64,000 bases of DNA from Paraburkholderia fungorum (GCF_902833645.1 NZ_CADFGE010000003.1:682001-746000); one strand, 5' to 3'; positions 9,477-18,660 are shown, counted from the stretch's first letter. The notes: generated from the letters alone by a model not told the origin. Numbers and translations are program-made.

Positions 9477-10187
9477 GAGACAGGTCGCCTTACTCAAAAA
9501 TTTGAAGGAAACAGGGTGTTCGAAGGTAGCGGATCGGCAGTCGAGGTCATCGCCAAGGAAATAACACTCTAGCGTTCTGCAAACATTGATTAGTCATCCG
9601 TACTTATACCGATACATCACTGGCAGTTCACTCATGCCGGCCGACGTAGCCTCCCTCCAGTCGCGCTCACCTCTCTTGTGTCGACGCCGGACCCGAAGCC
9701 CGAGGGAAAACCCGAGTCAGGTCTTTGCTTGCGCTCCCGCATGAGCGTCCGCGTCCATCTGCGGGTCCCACGCAACGCTGGTCTGAATATCCTCTGCGTG
9801 ATGCGGTTGACTTCGATCGATCCAGTCGATGCCCCTCATGCGTGAAGGCAATATCGCATAAACAAATAATTTACACAATGCCTGTTATCACAACACTTGT
9901 TTTTGTAAACATTGGAGCAAATCGCTACCGTCGCTCCCGCCGTACAAGCGGGTTTCGGCGGTAGCGTCCCGAGCCAACAAGGCTAACGAATGGCCCTGCG
10001 CTCGGGACTTTCCCCTAGCTCACAGGTTCCATCTTGTTATTTATTTTGTCAGTCGTTAGCATAAATCCGTACTGACTTCATGCAGCAGTGGGGACCTGAC
10101 CCGGTAAGCGCGAGGTCCACGCCGACGTTACGGCATGCCTACATCGAGAACCAGCACCATCGTCAGATGGAACAAAGGGCAGTCATC
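9477..10187. other. Divergent intergenic region of cluster 1
   Basis: About 700 bases between the leftward RidA operon and the rightward MFS gene. No convincing coding region is seen. It is locally AT-rich at 9855-9920 and 10030-10080. It contains the conserved box at 9861-9886 and probably promoters for both directions. Confidence 0.6.
9861..9886 (-). promoter_or_regulatory. Cluster 1 operator/promoter box A
   Basis: Read on the minus strand this is AACA-N4-TTGTGTAAATTATTTGTT. The same box, AACA-N4-TTGYGTAAAT followed by an AT-rich stretch, occurs at 11775-11800 before the dioxygenase gene and 13947-13972 before the amine oxidase gene. Three copies in equivalent spacing before three cluster 1 units suggest a shared regulator, most simply the TetR protein at 12886-13602. 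Distance to the RidA start is about 385 bases, so a long leader or a second promoter is possible. Confidence 0.55.
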
Positions 10188-11429
10188 ATGCACACTTCGG
10201 AGAATCGAGTGACAAGGATTCCGCACGCATCTCACACGCCAGATCGGCTGGCATGTCTCGGCGCCGGCTGGTTATGGTCATTAGGCATTCTGATTATGAA
10301 TGTCCTTCCCGTGGTCTTTCAGTCTTTGCATCGGAGCGGCGGGCTCGGTGAAGACCTCCTGGGCACATTGGGCACGGCATTGGTTTTAGGCTGGGGGATC
10401 AGTTCGGCAAGCGGTCCGATCTGGGTGTATCGATTGAATGCCAGAGGCGTAACTCTTGCAGGACTGTTGGTGTCCGCTTTCGGGATATTGGGCATCACCT
10501 TTGTCGCAGGCGAAACAGATCAGATTTACTGGTGGTTCGTGGTGGGACTGGCGGGGGGCTGCATTGCAACACCCTCCTTTACGTCGCTCGGATTCTCGGA
10601 AAACCCGTTGCGCGCATACAGCCTCGCGTCGTTCGCATCACTCGTTCTGGCGGCCGCTGCTTCGTTCGCTCTGCCACTATTCGTAGTGCCGCACTTTGGC
10701 GATAGAGGTCTGCTGGTAGCGCTGGCTCTGATTTTTTTTGCATCTGCGCCCTGCGCTTGGACACTACCCAGACTCCGCGGACGAACCCATACACCCCCCC
10801 ACGCTTTCGCCGATACTCCGAAGAAGGGAAAGCGCGCTGGTGCGTTGACAGCACCGATTCTTGCTGCTTTCTCCGGCGCCATCTTCATGGGCGTCTTCAT
10901 GGGGGGCGTTTACACGTTCATCGATTCGCTCGCTGCTGCTGTTGGCATCACCGCACAGACCGTTGATCCGATCATTGCGATCGGCCTGGTCACGTCGATG
11001 ATTGGCTCTATCGTTCCAGCAATCGTGGGCGCTCGAATAAATACCACAATCGTGATGGGTATTTCTTCCGCCTTCGTCGTTCTGACCTATCCCATGATGA
11101 TGAGCCACTCTGTCACGGCCTTCAGCTTCGGCTTCATCGTGCACGGGATCTTTGGGGTGCTGGGGTACACATATTCTCTCGGAATAGTCCGGCGCCTCGA
11201 CTTCACGGACCGCCTCTACATCGCCTATCCCGCACTGCAATCACTCGCCCTCGCTGTCGAGACCTCCTTCGCCGGCTACCTGCTGACACACTTCTCGGCG
11301 AGAATGCTGTTTGGCACGTCCGCGGTGCTGATTGGCGCCTCCTGGCTGCTCCTCGTGATAGCAGAAGGCATGGCCGCCAGAAGTGGACGCTCGAAGGCGG
11401 ATGTGCTTGGCGAAGCGTCGAGAGTTTGA
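10188..11429 (+). CDS. MFS transporter, cluster 1
   Basis: A 413-residue major-facilitator protein with about 12 hydrophobic helices and no signal peptide. It starts MHTSENRVTR. The ATG at 10188 is preceded by AAAGGG eight bases upstream. The open frame extends 36 codons further up but that part is not hydrophobic and lacks a good ribosome site. It is the first rightward gene of cluster 1, so it may import the pathway substrate or export an intermediate. The substrate class cannot be assigned from sequence. No homologue is present in cluster 2. Confidence 0.85.
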   Translation: MHTSENRVTRIPHASHTPDRLACLGAGWLWSLGILIMNVLPVVFQSLHRSGGLGEDLLGTLGTALVLGWGISSASGPIWVYRLNARGVTLAGLLVSAFGILGITFVAGETDQIYWWFVVGLAGGCIATPSFTSLGFSENPLRAYSLASFASLVLAAAASFALPLFVVPHFGDRGLLVALALIFFASAPCAWTLPRLRGRTHTPPHAFADTPKKGKRAGALTAPILAAFSGAIFMGVFMGGVYTFIDSLAAAVGITAQTVDPIIAIGLVTSMIGSIVPAIVGARINTTIVMGISSAFVVLTYPMMMSHSVTAFSFGFIVHGIFGVLGYTYSLGIVRRLDFTDRLYIAYPALQSLALAVETSFAGYLLTHFSARMLFGTSAVLIGASWLLLVIAEGMAARSGRSKADVLGEASRV

Positions 11430-11864
11430 TTCATGTGCCGCTTCGGCGGCTTCGCGCGGAGCTACAACGGCTCCGCCGCATGTGCCCGTCAAAGTCCGTC
11501 CGGGACTTTCGCGTCACCTTCGCGCCCAGGCCGCATGTGAAAGCGGCCTTGAGTAAGGCGCAGCCTGATTTCAGCCGGCAAAGCTAGCGCCCCCCCGGCA
11601 AGCTGGTCTCCCCTCTCTCTGCGATCTCAATGTCTGTCTGAATCAGGCGCAGACGCATCTTCCCGCGCCTCGACAGCATGCATGGCTTTTCATGTGACGG
11701 CAACCGGACCGGGAAAGCATCAATACGCCCCCATGAGTCGTGACGACAGTATTTATCGCGACATACATTATAAAAACACATGTTGTGTAAATATAATTTG
11801 TCGTCTACAGTAATCCAAGTCGCGAAGACAAGCGTTCGCCACCCTAGGAAGAAGGAGACTCGCA
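11430..11864 (+). other. Intergenic region before dioxygenase gene
   Basis: No credible gene is seen. A short hairpin with arms AAAGTCC and GGACTTT around a 5-base loop is at 11491-11509. It has no T-tract, so it is at best a weak terminator of the MFS transcript. The second half is AT-rich and holds operator box B and a TATAAT at 11792-11797. Confidence 0.55.
11775..11800 (+). promoter_or_regulatory. Cluster 1 operator/promoter box B
   Basis: AACACATGTTGTGTAAATAT followed by AATTTG. The core ACACA-TGT-TGTGT is a perfect inverted repeat flanked by TTATA and TATAA arms. A consensus TATAAT -10 element overlaps its right end (11792-11797), about 68 bases before the dioxygenase ATG, so a bound repressor would occlude RNA polymerase. 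It matches boxes A and C. Confidence 0.62.
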
Positions 11865-12701
11865 ATGCCGATCAGTCAGTCCCAACGAGACGCGCTCTAC
11901 AACGATGGAGCCGTACTTATCGAGAAGTGCCTCAATGAAACCCAACTGACCGAGTGCTACGACGCACTCAAGTGGGCAGTCGCGAACCCGAGCCCGAACG
12001 TATTCCGCGGCCTCGACGGAACTGCGCTGCAAACCCACATCGACAACTGCAACCTGCTCGCGAAAGACAAGCTTGATGATCTGGTCATGACGCTGCCATT
12101 CGGAAGGCTGTTCCAGGATCTGTGGAACTCGGAACATGTCTGGTACTTTGCGGAGGAGATATTCATTAAGGAAGGTGGAAAGAGTGGTCGCGGGCCATGG
12201 CACCAGGATACGGCGAACCTCCCATGGGCTGGTGAACACTGGGGGAACGCCTGGATTACATTCGAATCCATTCCGAAGCAGAACTCGCTCGAGATCATCC
12301 GCGGCTCACACCATGGCATCCAGTACGACGGGGCCAGCTTCAGGAACGCCGAAGATCCCACCGATCCGCTCTACGGCGATGGATCTTTCCCTCGTCTGCC
12401 GCATATTGACAGGGACCTTGCAGAAGACCCCGATTCGTGGGATGTGCTGTCATGGCCTATCACGCCCGGCGATGTGCTGTTGCTTCACCCCCGCTCGCTT
12501 CACGGCGGGGCACCGGTCGATTCCAACTGCCCGAACCGCCACACGCTGGTTCTTCGCTTCTTTGGCGACGACGCCCAATTCCGCCCGCTTCCCGAATCGA
12601 ATCCCCACTATGCTCGCAATGGTCCCTTTTTCAAGGACGAGATGGCCAGACTCAATCCGGGTGATCCGTTCCGCGCTTCTGTTTTCCGCCAACTCGTCTA
12701 A
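11865..12701 (+). CDS. Phytanoyl-CoA dioxygenase (PhyH)-family Fe(II)/2OG oxygenase, copy 1
   Basis: A 278-residue protein of the PhyH family, which hydroxylates substrates with O2 and 2-oxoglutarate. The iron-binding facial triad is visible: His113 and Asp115 in WHQD, and distal His213 in SLHGG. A 2OG-binding Arg follows at about 225 (NRHTLVL). The product could be an N-alpha-hydroxylated amine or a hydroxy acid. AGGAG-type ribosome site before ATG. A paralogue with clear but lower similarity than the transport block lies at 43732-44565, where it heads the cluster 2 operon. Confidence 0.9.
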   Translation: MPISQSQRDALYNDGAVLIEKCLNETQLTECYDALKWAVANPSPNVFRGLDGTALQTHIDNCNLLAKDKLDDLVMTLPFGRLFQDLWNSEHVWYFAEEIFIKEGGKSGRGPWHQDTANLPWAGEHWGNAWITFESIPKQNSLEIIRGSHHGIQYDGASFRNAEDPTDPLYGDGSFPRLPHIDRDLAEDPDSWDVLSWPITPGDVLLLHPRSLHGGAPVDSNCPNRHTLVLRFFGDDAQFRPLPESNPHYARNGPFFKDEMARLNPGDPFRASVFRQLV

Positions 12702-12806
12702 ACGCCGGTTCGCGATCTGTTGAGCAAAGGACCGTCGCGCTCGCTACGCCTCGGGACAGGTAACGGAACACGGGTCCTAAGGTGTGGCAACAGAAATGTG
12801 CCTTCG

Positions 12807-12836
12807 CATTTAACTGCATTACAATGCGTTTAAATG
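12807..12836. promoter_or_regulatory. 30-bp interrupted palindrome before tetR
   Basis: Arms CATTTAA-ct-GCAT and ATGC-gt-TTAAATG surround a 4-base centre, so 11 of 13 positions per arm pair. It lies 49 bases before the TetR ATG and is the natural autoregulatory operator. Its TTTAAATG half partly resembles the AT-rich end of box C but it is not a copy of boxes A-C. Confidence 0.65.
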
Positions 12837-12885
12837 TGATGCCATACGGAATGCATCGCAGCTCAAACCACTCCACCTCCTTTCT

Positions 12886-13602
12886 ATGGCCCGAACCGTC
12901 GCCTCCCAAACTCGCCAAGACCGCCCGGCCGGCACTGGCCAGGCCCCAACAGCAGGTCGCAGAGGGCGACCGGTCGGTGATCACAAAATAAAGCGCGACA
13001 ACCTGCTGGCCGCTGCGGCTGCGGTGATCGCGCGAGAAGGCTACGCGGGCACATCCTTGCGGAAAATCGCAGTCGAGGCAGGCTGCACCACAGGCGCTTT
13101 GAGCTACTACTTCGAAGACAAGGACGAAATTGTCAAAGCGCTCGTGGAGAGTTCATTCGATCTGTTTGACACGATTCTGGAGTCTACCGAAACGCCGATA
13201 GATGTCAGAACGACTCTGGAACGATGGATTAGTTGGCATACCGCGAAAGATCGGGACCCTCGGCTCGTGCAGTTTCAACTGTTAGGCCAGGCGAAATACG
13301 AACCCGTGGTCGCCGCGGTCATTCATCGGCGTTACTCCCAGTATCGCCTCAAGCTGACGGCGATAGTCGCGAGTGACCAGAATCGGGGCGTAATCCGAGA
13401 CGACATTCCTGCGGATATCATCGCAGATCAAGTCTGTGCACTCGGTGATGGCTGGTCGGTGATGCTCCCGGTCGAGCCGGAGCGTTTCAAGCCGCGTCGG
13501 CTCAAGGCGCTTTCGAATGCCTTCTTTACCTTGCTTAGTCCGCCTCAGCCGGCCGGCGAAACGAAGGAACCAATCCACGCGGCGCCACGCCGCCCGAAGT
13601 AA
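12886..13602 (+). CDS. TetR-family transcriptional regulator, cluster 1
   Basis: A 238-residue TetR-type repressor. After a basic, Pro/Ala-rich N-terminal extension (about 40 residues), the helix-turn-helix is clear: LAAAAAVIAREGYAGTSLRK then EAGCTTGALSYYFEDKDEIV. The C-terminal ligand-binding helices are divergent, as usual. No strong ribosome-binding site precedes the ATG, so translation may be weak or start elsewhere. It sits between the dioxygenase and amine oxidase genes and probably represses the cluster 1 units in response to substrate or a CoA-ester. It is not closely similar to the cluster 2 TetR. Confidence 0.9.
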   Translation: MARTVASQTRQDRPAGTGQAPTAGRRGRPVGDHKIKRDNLLAAAAAVIAREGYAGTSLRKIAVEAGCTTGALSYYFEDKDEIVKALVESSFDLFDTILESTETPIDVRTTLERWISWHTAKDRDPRLVQFQLLGQAKYEPVVAAVIHRRYSQYRLKLTAIVASDQNRGVIRDDIPADIIADQVCALGDGWSVMLPVEPERFKPRRLKALSNAFFTLLSPPQPAGETKEPIHAAPRRPK

Positions 13603-14017
13603 ACGAACCTGCCAATCCGTCAGTTGCTCAGGCGACTGGCGCGGACTGCCGGAGCAACGGGCAGCGGCCCCGCAATTGAAGAATATCCTGACTTACGGGT
13701 CGATACGGGCCAGCGCCTTGTTCTGCCTCGCGCCAGATCGACTGTCTCCGTCACTGACTCCCCAGATAGTACTCACCTCCGCATATATTCAATAGTGCGA
13801 ATCACTATGGTGCGGGCACGAATCGCACGTTAACTGCCCGCCACGCCCGGCTTGCAACATGCCATCGGGCTTCTCGCTTTGGTCGATAGCGACGATCTGC
13901 TGCTTAACTCTAGGTAGCCGTGGATCCTGCACGCCACATTTTAAATAACATATGTTGCGTAAATTTAAATGACTGGCTATAGTGAGCTCAATCGCGCAGA
14001 CTCACGAGAAAATTTTC
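13603..14017 (+). other. Intergenic region before amine oxidase gene
   Basis: No convincing gene in this 415-base stretch. The last 90 bases turn AT-rich and carry operator box C. A GTG-initiated extension of the amine oxidase frame begins at 13982 but lacks a ribosome site. Confidence 0.5.
13947..13972 (+). promoter_or_regulatory. Cluster 1 operator/promoter box C
   Basis: AACATATGTTGCGTAAATTT followed by AAATGA. It shares AACA-N4-TTGYGTAAAT with boxes A and B and contains the perfect palindrome AACATATGTT. It lies 46-71 bases upstream of the amine oxidase ATG. Confidence 0.6.
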
Positions 14018-15319
14018 ATGATAGATTCGTACGATGTTGCAGTGATTGGTGCCGGATTCGCAGGTATAACTGCAGCCCGTGACCTCAGCATGGCAGGCCA
14101 CTCGGTTGTGCTGCTCGAAGCACGCGATCGCGTCGGCGGTCGAACCTACCTGAGTGAAGCATTCGGCCGGCAACTGGATATGGGTGGCACTTACACGCAT
14201 TGGACCAAGCCGCATGTCTGGTGTGAACTTAAGCGCTACGGCATTGGCCTGGTATCACCGCTGTCAATCGCCAAATCCTACTGGCTCGTTGACGGTGTGG
14301 TGCACTCGGGGACCCCCGCTGATTTTGCACAACTGACTGAGCCACTACTCAAGCAATGTTTTGCCGACGCCCGGTTGCACTTCTCACAACCGGGCAACAT
14401 CGCAGCAGCCGACGTCAGCGCAATCGAGAAGCAAACCATCGGCAACCGTATTGATTCGCTGAATCTTTCGACGCATGATCGTGATCTTCTGATCAACGTC
14501 ATGGCAACGCTCGTCGGCTCAGAGAGCGAACAAGGGCTGGCACAGTTTCTATTCTGGTGTGCGACCTATTTCGGCAACTGGACCGCTTTTAGTGAATCAG
14601 GTGGTTGCTGGCCCATCGAGGGTGGAACGAGGGGTTTGCTCGATGCCATGACCGCCGACTCAAAAGCCGAACTATGCCTGTCCACACCGGTTGCGGCAAT
14701 TGAAGACCACGGACAAGAAGTCACGGTGACGACCCGCGACGGGCAGCGTATCCGGGCGCAACACGTCGTTGTGGCGCTGCCTCTAAACACGTTGAGCGAT
14801 GTGTCCATCAAACCGCCGCTGCCCCAGCCGGTGCGGACCATGATCGAGCAGAAGCATGCGATCAAGCCCAGCAAGATCTGGGTGCGGGTCAAGGGCGAAA
14901 TCGAGACTTTTCTTGCCCATGCCCCAGTCGGGAAACATCCCATCAATACCGCGCGCACCGAATATCGCCATGATGGCGACACATTGATTGTTTGTTTCTG
15001 CTCCGATGCGTCTACGCTCGACGGCGGTGACCGCGAGGCAGTGCAGCACGCGCTGCGGACGTTCGTGCCGGATATCGAAGTGATAGAGACAGCCTGGCAT
15101 GACTGGGCGAGCGATCCTTATGCAAAGGGCGGCTGGGTTCATCACCGCCCTGGCAATCTCACCCAGGTGGTTCCGCAGATGAGAAAGCCTCACGGCCGCA
15201 TCCATTTCGCGGGCGGAGACTTTGCCGCAATCGGCGTCGGAGGCATTGAAGGCGCCATCGAAACCGGTGCCCAGGCTGCGGTGGATATTACTCGCTCATT
15301 GAACGGAATCAGTCATTGA
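14018..15319 (+). CDS. Flavin monoamine oxidase-family protein (NicA2/Pnao-like)
   Basis: A 433-residue flavin amine oxidase. FAD motif G11-x-G13-xx-G16 in VIGAGFAG, then LLEARDRVGGRTY. From recollection of the family, the stretches THWTKPHVWCELKRYGIGL and ALPLNTLSDV match nicotine oxidoreductase NicA2 and pseudooxynicotine amine oxidase better than classical MAOs. FAGGDFAAIGVGGIEGAI closes the C-terminus. Unlike NicA2 and the two cluster 2 enzymes it has no Tat or Sec signal, so it should be cytoplasmic, and no cytochrome gene adjoins it. The ATG at 14018 was chosen over the GTG at 13982. Confidence 0.9.
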   Translation: MIDSYDVAVIGAGFAGITAARDLSMAGHSVVLLEARDRVGGRTYLSEAFGRQLDMGGTYTHWTKPHVWCELKRYGIGLVSPLSIAKSYWLVDGVVHSGTPADFAQLTEPLLKQCFADARLHFSQPGNIAAADVSAIEKQTIGNRIDSLNLSTHDRDLLINVMATLVGSESEQGLAQFLFWCATYFGNWTAFSESGGCWPIEGGTRGLLDAMTADSKAELCLSTPVAAIEDHGQEVTVTTRDGQRIRAQHVVVALPLNTLSDVSIKPPLPQPVRTMIEQKHAIKPSKIWVRVKGEIETFLAHAPVGKHPINTARTEYRHDGDTLIVCFCSDASTLDGGDREAVQHALRTFVPDIEVIETAWHDWASDPYAKGGWVHHRPGNLTQVVPQMRKPHGRIHFAGGDFAAIGVGGIEGAIETGAQAAVDITRSLNGISH

Positions 15320-15341
15320 TTCCCAGGCGGTGCCCGGCCTT

Positions 15342-15470
15342 CTACGCGGGCGCCAGAAACGCCGTCACTTGCAGGGCGACATCTTCAAGCTCGTTGTCGA
15401 TGCATATCATGTGATAGCTGTCGCCAAGTACGGCGAGACGAGCCTTGGGGTCGTCATGTTCGCGATTCAC
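15342..15470 (-). pseudogene. C-terminal fragment of an alpha/beta hydrolase (carboxylesterase-like)
   Basis: About 42 codons in one frame end in DSYHMICIDNELEDVALQV, closely resembling the catalytic-His C-terminus of Est30-type carboxylesterases (typically DSYHVITLD). No catalytic Ser domain is found upstream; that place is occupied by the ParA/TraL-like gene. The fragment looks like an old gene cut by insertion of the mobile segment at about 15475. Confidence 0.6.
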
Positions 15471-15495
15471 CCGGGGGTCGACCGACCTCGACGGC

Positions 15496-16203
15496 CTATT
15501 GCTCATGAACCGTCCGGTCAACGCCGATGACCTGCGAAAACATCGCGTCGCACAACTCCCGCCAACGAAAGAGCTCCGCGCGCTGCCCGATATGCATGGT
15601 CTGCGCCGCCTTGCGGATCGAGATACGCTGACTACGCAACTCGTCTGCAACGCGATCCGCCAGATCGGGGAAATCCAGCGACCGGCCCTTCATCTCGATC
15701 GACCGGCGAAGCTGCGATTCCTGATACAGCGTGAATTTGTCGGGTTTGCCGAAGTAACCGTTACGAACCACATGCGTCACCGTATCCGGGAACGTCTGCC
15801 CGAAGATGTGCAACAACTCCAGACTGTCGCGTTGCCGGTTGATCACCCAGAACACCACAAGCTGCCGCCCGAGTTCTGCAGGCGTGCGGGCCAGCGTTCC
15901 GCCGTACCGTGTCACGCCCGTCTGATTGCGCGCCGCCGTGTTGACAATAGCGGCTGCCCCACGATGCTCAGCGCAGAAGTTGACGAACCCGATCCAGCCA
16001 TCCGCGTCATCGAGGTCATAGGGGGAACACTTCATGTCATCCCGAAGCGCTTTCATGACATCCGGATTCGACGTATCGGTTTCGAGCAGCATGGCGTGGA
16101 TATCATGCCGCTGCAGGTAATCGGCCAGAGCGAGGGTCACCATGCTTTTCCCGACACCGCCCTTGCTACCGCCGACCAGATAAATGGGTTCCGTCATGTC
16201 CAT
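15496..16203 (-). CDS. ParA/MinD-like P-loop ATPase, TraL-type
   Basis: A 235-residue protein with the deviant Walker A motif GGSKGGVGKS at residues 12-21, as in ParA, VirC1 and IncP TraL. ETDTSNPDVMKALRDD follows as the switch-like region. TraL-type ATPases sit beside relaxosome accessory genes on mobilisable plasmids and islands, and here the TraK-like gene ends 10 bases upstream. AGGAGG precedes the ATG at 16203. A frame extension to 16245 is unlikely. It is the best sign that 15.4-18.9 kb was once a conjugative or mobilisable element. Confidence 0.75.
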   Translation of the reverse strand: MDMTEPIYLVGGSKGGVGKSMVTLALADYLQRHDIHAMLLETDTSNPDVMKALRDDMKCSPYDLDDADGWIGFVNFCAEHRGAAAIVNTAARNQTGVTRYGGTLARTPAELGRQLVVFWVINRQRDSLELLHIFGQTFPDTVTHVVRNGYFGKPDKFTLYQESQLRRSIEMKGRSLDFPDLADRVADELRSQRISIRKAAQTMHIGQRAELFRWRELCDAMFSQVIGVDRTVHEQ

Positions 16204-16213
16204 GCTCGCCCTC

Positions 16214-16666
16214 CTAGAGATTTTCAATATCAGGCCGGATCTCAAACGCGAACGTGTCCTGACCCTGCATTGGTCCCGGCTGATTTACTCCCCTCCCCCG
16301 TTGCTGTCCTGCATCGCCATGCGCGTTGCCCATCCGCTTTGCGGTTTTCTTTCGACCCGACGATGAATTCCCCGCATGCCTTTCTTGTGGGCCGGTTGCT
16401 TCGGACGCTGTATCCAAACGCGCTGGACGATACAGCGCATATTTGACGGCGCCAATGCTGACGTCGAGCCCTTTGCGTCCAGCCTCCTGGACGATCTCTT
16501 CGAGCGTATAACCCTTCACCTGAGTCGCAGCGATATGCGCGCGGATTTCCTTCATCGCATCGCTGACACTGACGCGTTGCTGGTTCCGAGGCTTTTCCGG
16601 CAATGCATCCAGTGCGTGGACAAATTCATCCCACCGCTCCCTCGTATAGGTCTTTGCAACCGGCAC
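16214..16666 (-). CDS. TraK-like relaxosome/mobilisation protein
   Basis: A 150-residue charged protein. The central part (SVSDAMKEIRAHIAATQVKG, then YTLEEIVQEA) resembles the helical oriT-binding region of IncP TraK-like proteins. The C-terminal 50 residues are low-complexity, rich in Gly, Gln and Arg. No ATG fits. A GTG at 16666 has GGGAG six bases upstream and gives a start at the conserved KTYTRERWDEF. It is translated just ahead of the TraL-like ATPase. The assignment rests on motif resemblance and neighbourhood. Confidence 0.6.
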   Translation of the reverse strand: MPVAKTYTRERWDEFVHALDALPEKPRNQQRVSVSDAMKEIRAHIAATQVKGYTLEEIVQEAGRKGLDVSIGAVKYALYRPARLDTASEATGPQERHAGNSSSGRKKTAKRMGNAHGDAGQQRGRGVNQPGPMQGQDTFAFEIRPDIENL

Positions 16667-17436
16667 GATTCGCTCCCGTACACCGCCTTCGGGACCATCA
16701 TGCGAATCGGGAATCGACGCGTCAACCCCCTCGTAAGGATGACTCTGGACATCCGGATGTCCCCGGACGACATTGGACGCTCTCGGAACAAAAAATATTT
16801 TTTTGATGTTTTGCGCGAGCAGCAGACTGGAACAACCTGGGCTGCGGAATCGGAGGGGGGGACTCGACAAACTACCGCATGAGGCGCGCAACCACTCGCT
16901 ACACACGTCACGCAACGGCGATCTCTGAAGTCCCAACCGTTCCAGGACGCCTGACGCACCTGAGCGTCGGTACGAACAGACTTTGTTGGGCACTGCTACA
17001 GACCGGTTATATGCACGTCGCAAACTGACACACATGACCTTGCAGACACGGAGTGGCAACCTCTCAGACTCGGAGCACACTTCGATGTGACGCCTGGTAC
17101 TGCGCCGAACAAACTCGTCACAGGAGCTTCGCGAACTGCAGTCCCCCAGTGAACAGACTCATCGCGTCGATCTCGCGACCTCGCCCAACGTAGTGGTCAG
17201 AATGGACCCTATATGCTTGCGGATTTTCAGCAGGAGACAAACGGAATCGCACGCATGACCTCGCAGACTCAACAGGTAGACCTCGCGGAAAACGACGAAA
17301 TGCTTGCCAAAAAACGATGTTGCAAATGGGATGGCAGGAAAGGCTACCGCCGGTTTTGGGCGCCATGGCCTCGCCATGAAGATCTGACAGTGCGCACTCA
17401 TCTTTCTCTAGCGACCGCGAGTCTTTCCCGCTGCAA
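16667..17436. other. Gene-poor stretch of the mobile segment
   Basis: About 770 bases without a credible gene. It has a short AT-rich patch (16788-16812) and otherwise mixed composition. Open frames here have no ribosome sites and no recognisable motifs. It could hold an oriT or regulatory DNA for the TraK/TraL-like pair, but no defining repeat was seen. Confidence 0.5.
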
Positions 17437-18660
17437 TTATCTTGCAGGCCCCGTGGCTCCGATAGGAATAACTTCCGCTCCGACCTTGAGCCTGTCCAGA
17501 TAGTCGGCCCACGCCTGCATCATCGCGCGGCGCTCCTTGATGAACTTCGTCCGGTTATACGCCGCACCAAGGTTGTCGGGTACTGTATGCGCAAGCTGAT
17601 GCTCAATCACTTCCGGCTTCTGCTCAAGTTCCTCGTGCAGTATTGTGCGCGCCATCGCCCGGAATCCGTGTCCGGTAATTTCTGTACGGGTGTCGTAGCC
17701 GAGCCGCCGCAGCGCCGCATTGATTGCAGCGTCGCTCATGGGGCGGTTCCGGTCGCGCGTGCCGGGGAACACGTAAGGGCTGTTGCTGGTTAGCGCTTGC
17801 AACTCTCGAAGGATTGCCACTGCCTGAGTCGCAAGCGGCACAAGGTGCTCTGTCTTTGTCTTGGTAACGAGATAGCGCCATTCCCTTTTGTTCGGGTCAA
17901 ACTGCGACCACCTGGCCTGCCGCAATTCGCCGGGTCTCACGAAAAGCATCGGAGCCAACTTCAGCGCACAAAGGACCGAAAAGGTACCTGAGAAACCGTC
18001 GAAGGCTCTAAGCATCTCCCCCACCTTCGTTGGCTCGGTAATGCGGCAAAGTGCGTGGTTTGGGACGGCGGGATTGCACCCAGAAGGTCGCGTGCCGGGT
18101 CAGCCCTGCAATACCCCTCCTTGATTGCGTAGCGGAATATACGACTGATCTCGCTCCGTACACGATGAGCCGTGAAGCGCGCCCCTCGACTATCGATGCG
18201 CTTCAGGACCGTCAGAATCTCGGGCGCGTCAATTTCAGCGATGGGACGCCTGCCGAGCCATGGAAACACGTCACTCTTGAACCGTGCAAGCGTCTTCTGA
18301 TACTGGCCAATTTCCACATAGGTCTTGCGCTCATCCATCCAGCCATGCGCAACCACCTCAAACGAATTGGCAGCGGCAAGTCGCACCGCCCGCTTTTCGA
18401 GTCGCTTCGCCAGGATCAATCCCGGCAGCCAGTTTCTCACGCACGTCATCGCGCTTCTTACGCGCAGCCGCCAGCGACACATCAGGGTACACGCAAAGCG
18501 CGAGCATCTTGTCCTTCCCCGCGAAGCGGTAGTTCATGCGCCAGTATTTCGAGCCCGACTTATCGATCTGCAAATACATACGTCCGCTGTCAGACAAACG
18601 GTTACCCGCACCATCGGGATTGAATCGAGCGTTCCTGACTTGCTTGTCGGTAAGCGGCAT
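17437..18660 (-). pseudogene. P4-type tyrosine integrase with two frameshifts
   Basis: Three overlapping frames join into one integrase of about 405 residues. The N-terminus (MPLTDKQVRNARFNPDGAGN) starts at ATG 18660 after GGGAG. The first shift lies near 18395-18410 (DPGEA continues as LEKRAVRLAAANSFEVV). The second is near 18042, where GCCGCATTACC reads as GCCGCAATTACC with one A lost. Catalytic residues remain in the last frame: Arg in RPGELRQARW, HxxR in HGFRAMAR, His in HQLAHT and Tyr in YNRTKF. It lies 172 bases from the 3' end of tRNA-Leu, its likely attachment site. Sequencing error is an alternative to true decay. Confidence 0.85.

Noticed and set aside
16667..17080. Upstream extension of the TraK-like frame
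   Set aside because: No homology and no ribosome site. The GTG at 16666 has GGGAG and gives the conserved start.
17037..17300. Short repeated CTYGCAGAC words resembling iterons
   Set aside because: Only two or three imperfect copies at irregular spacing and no replication gene nearby.
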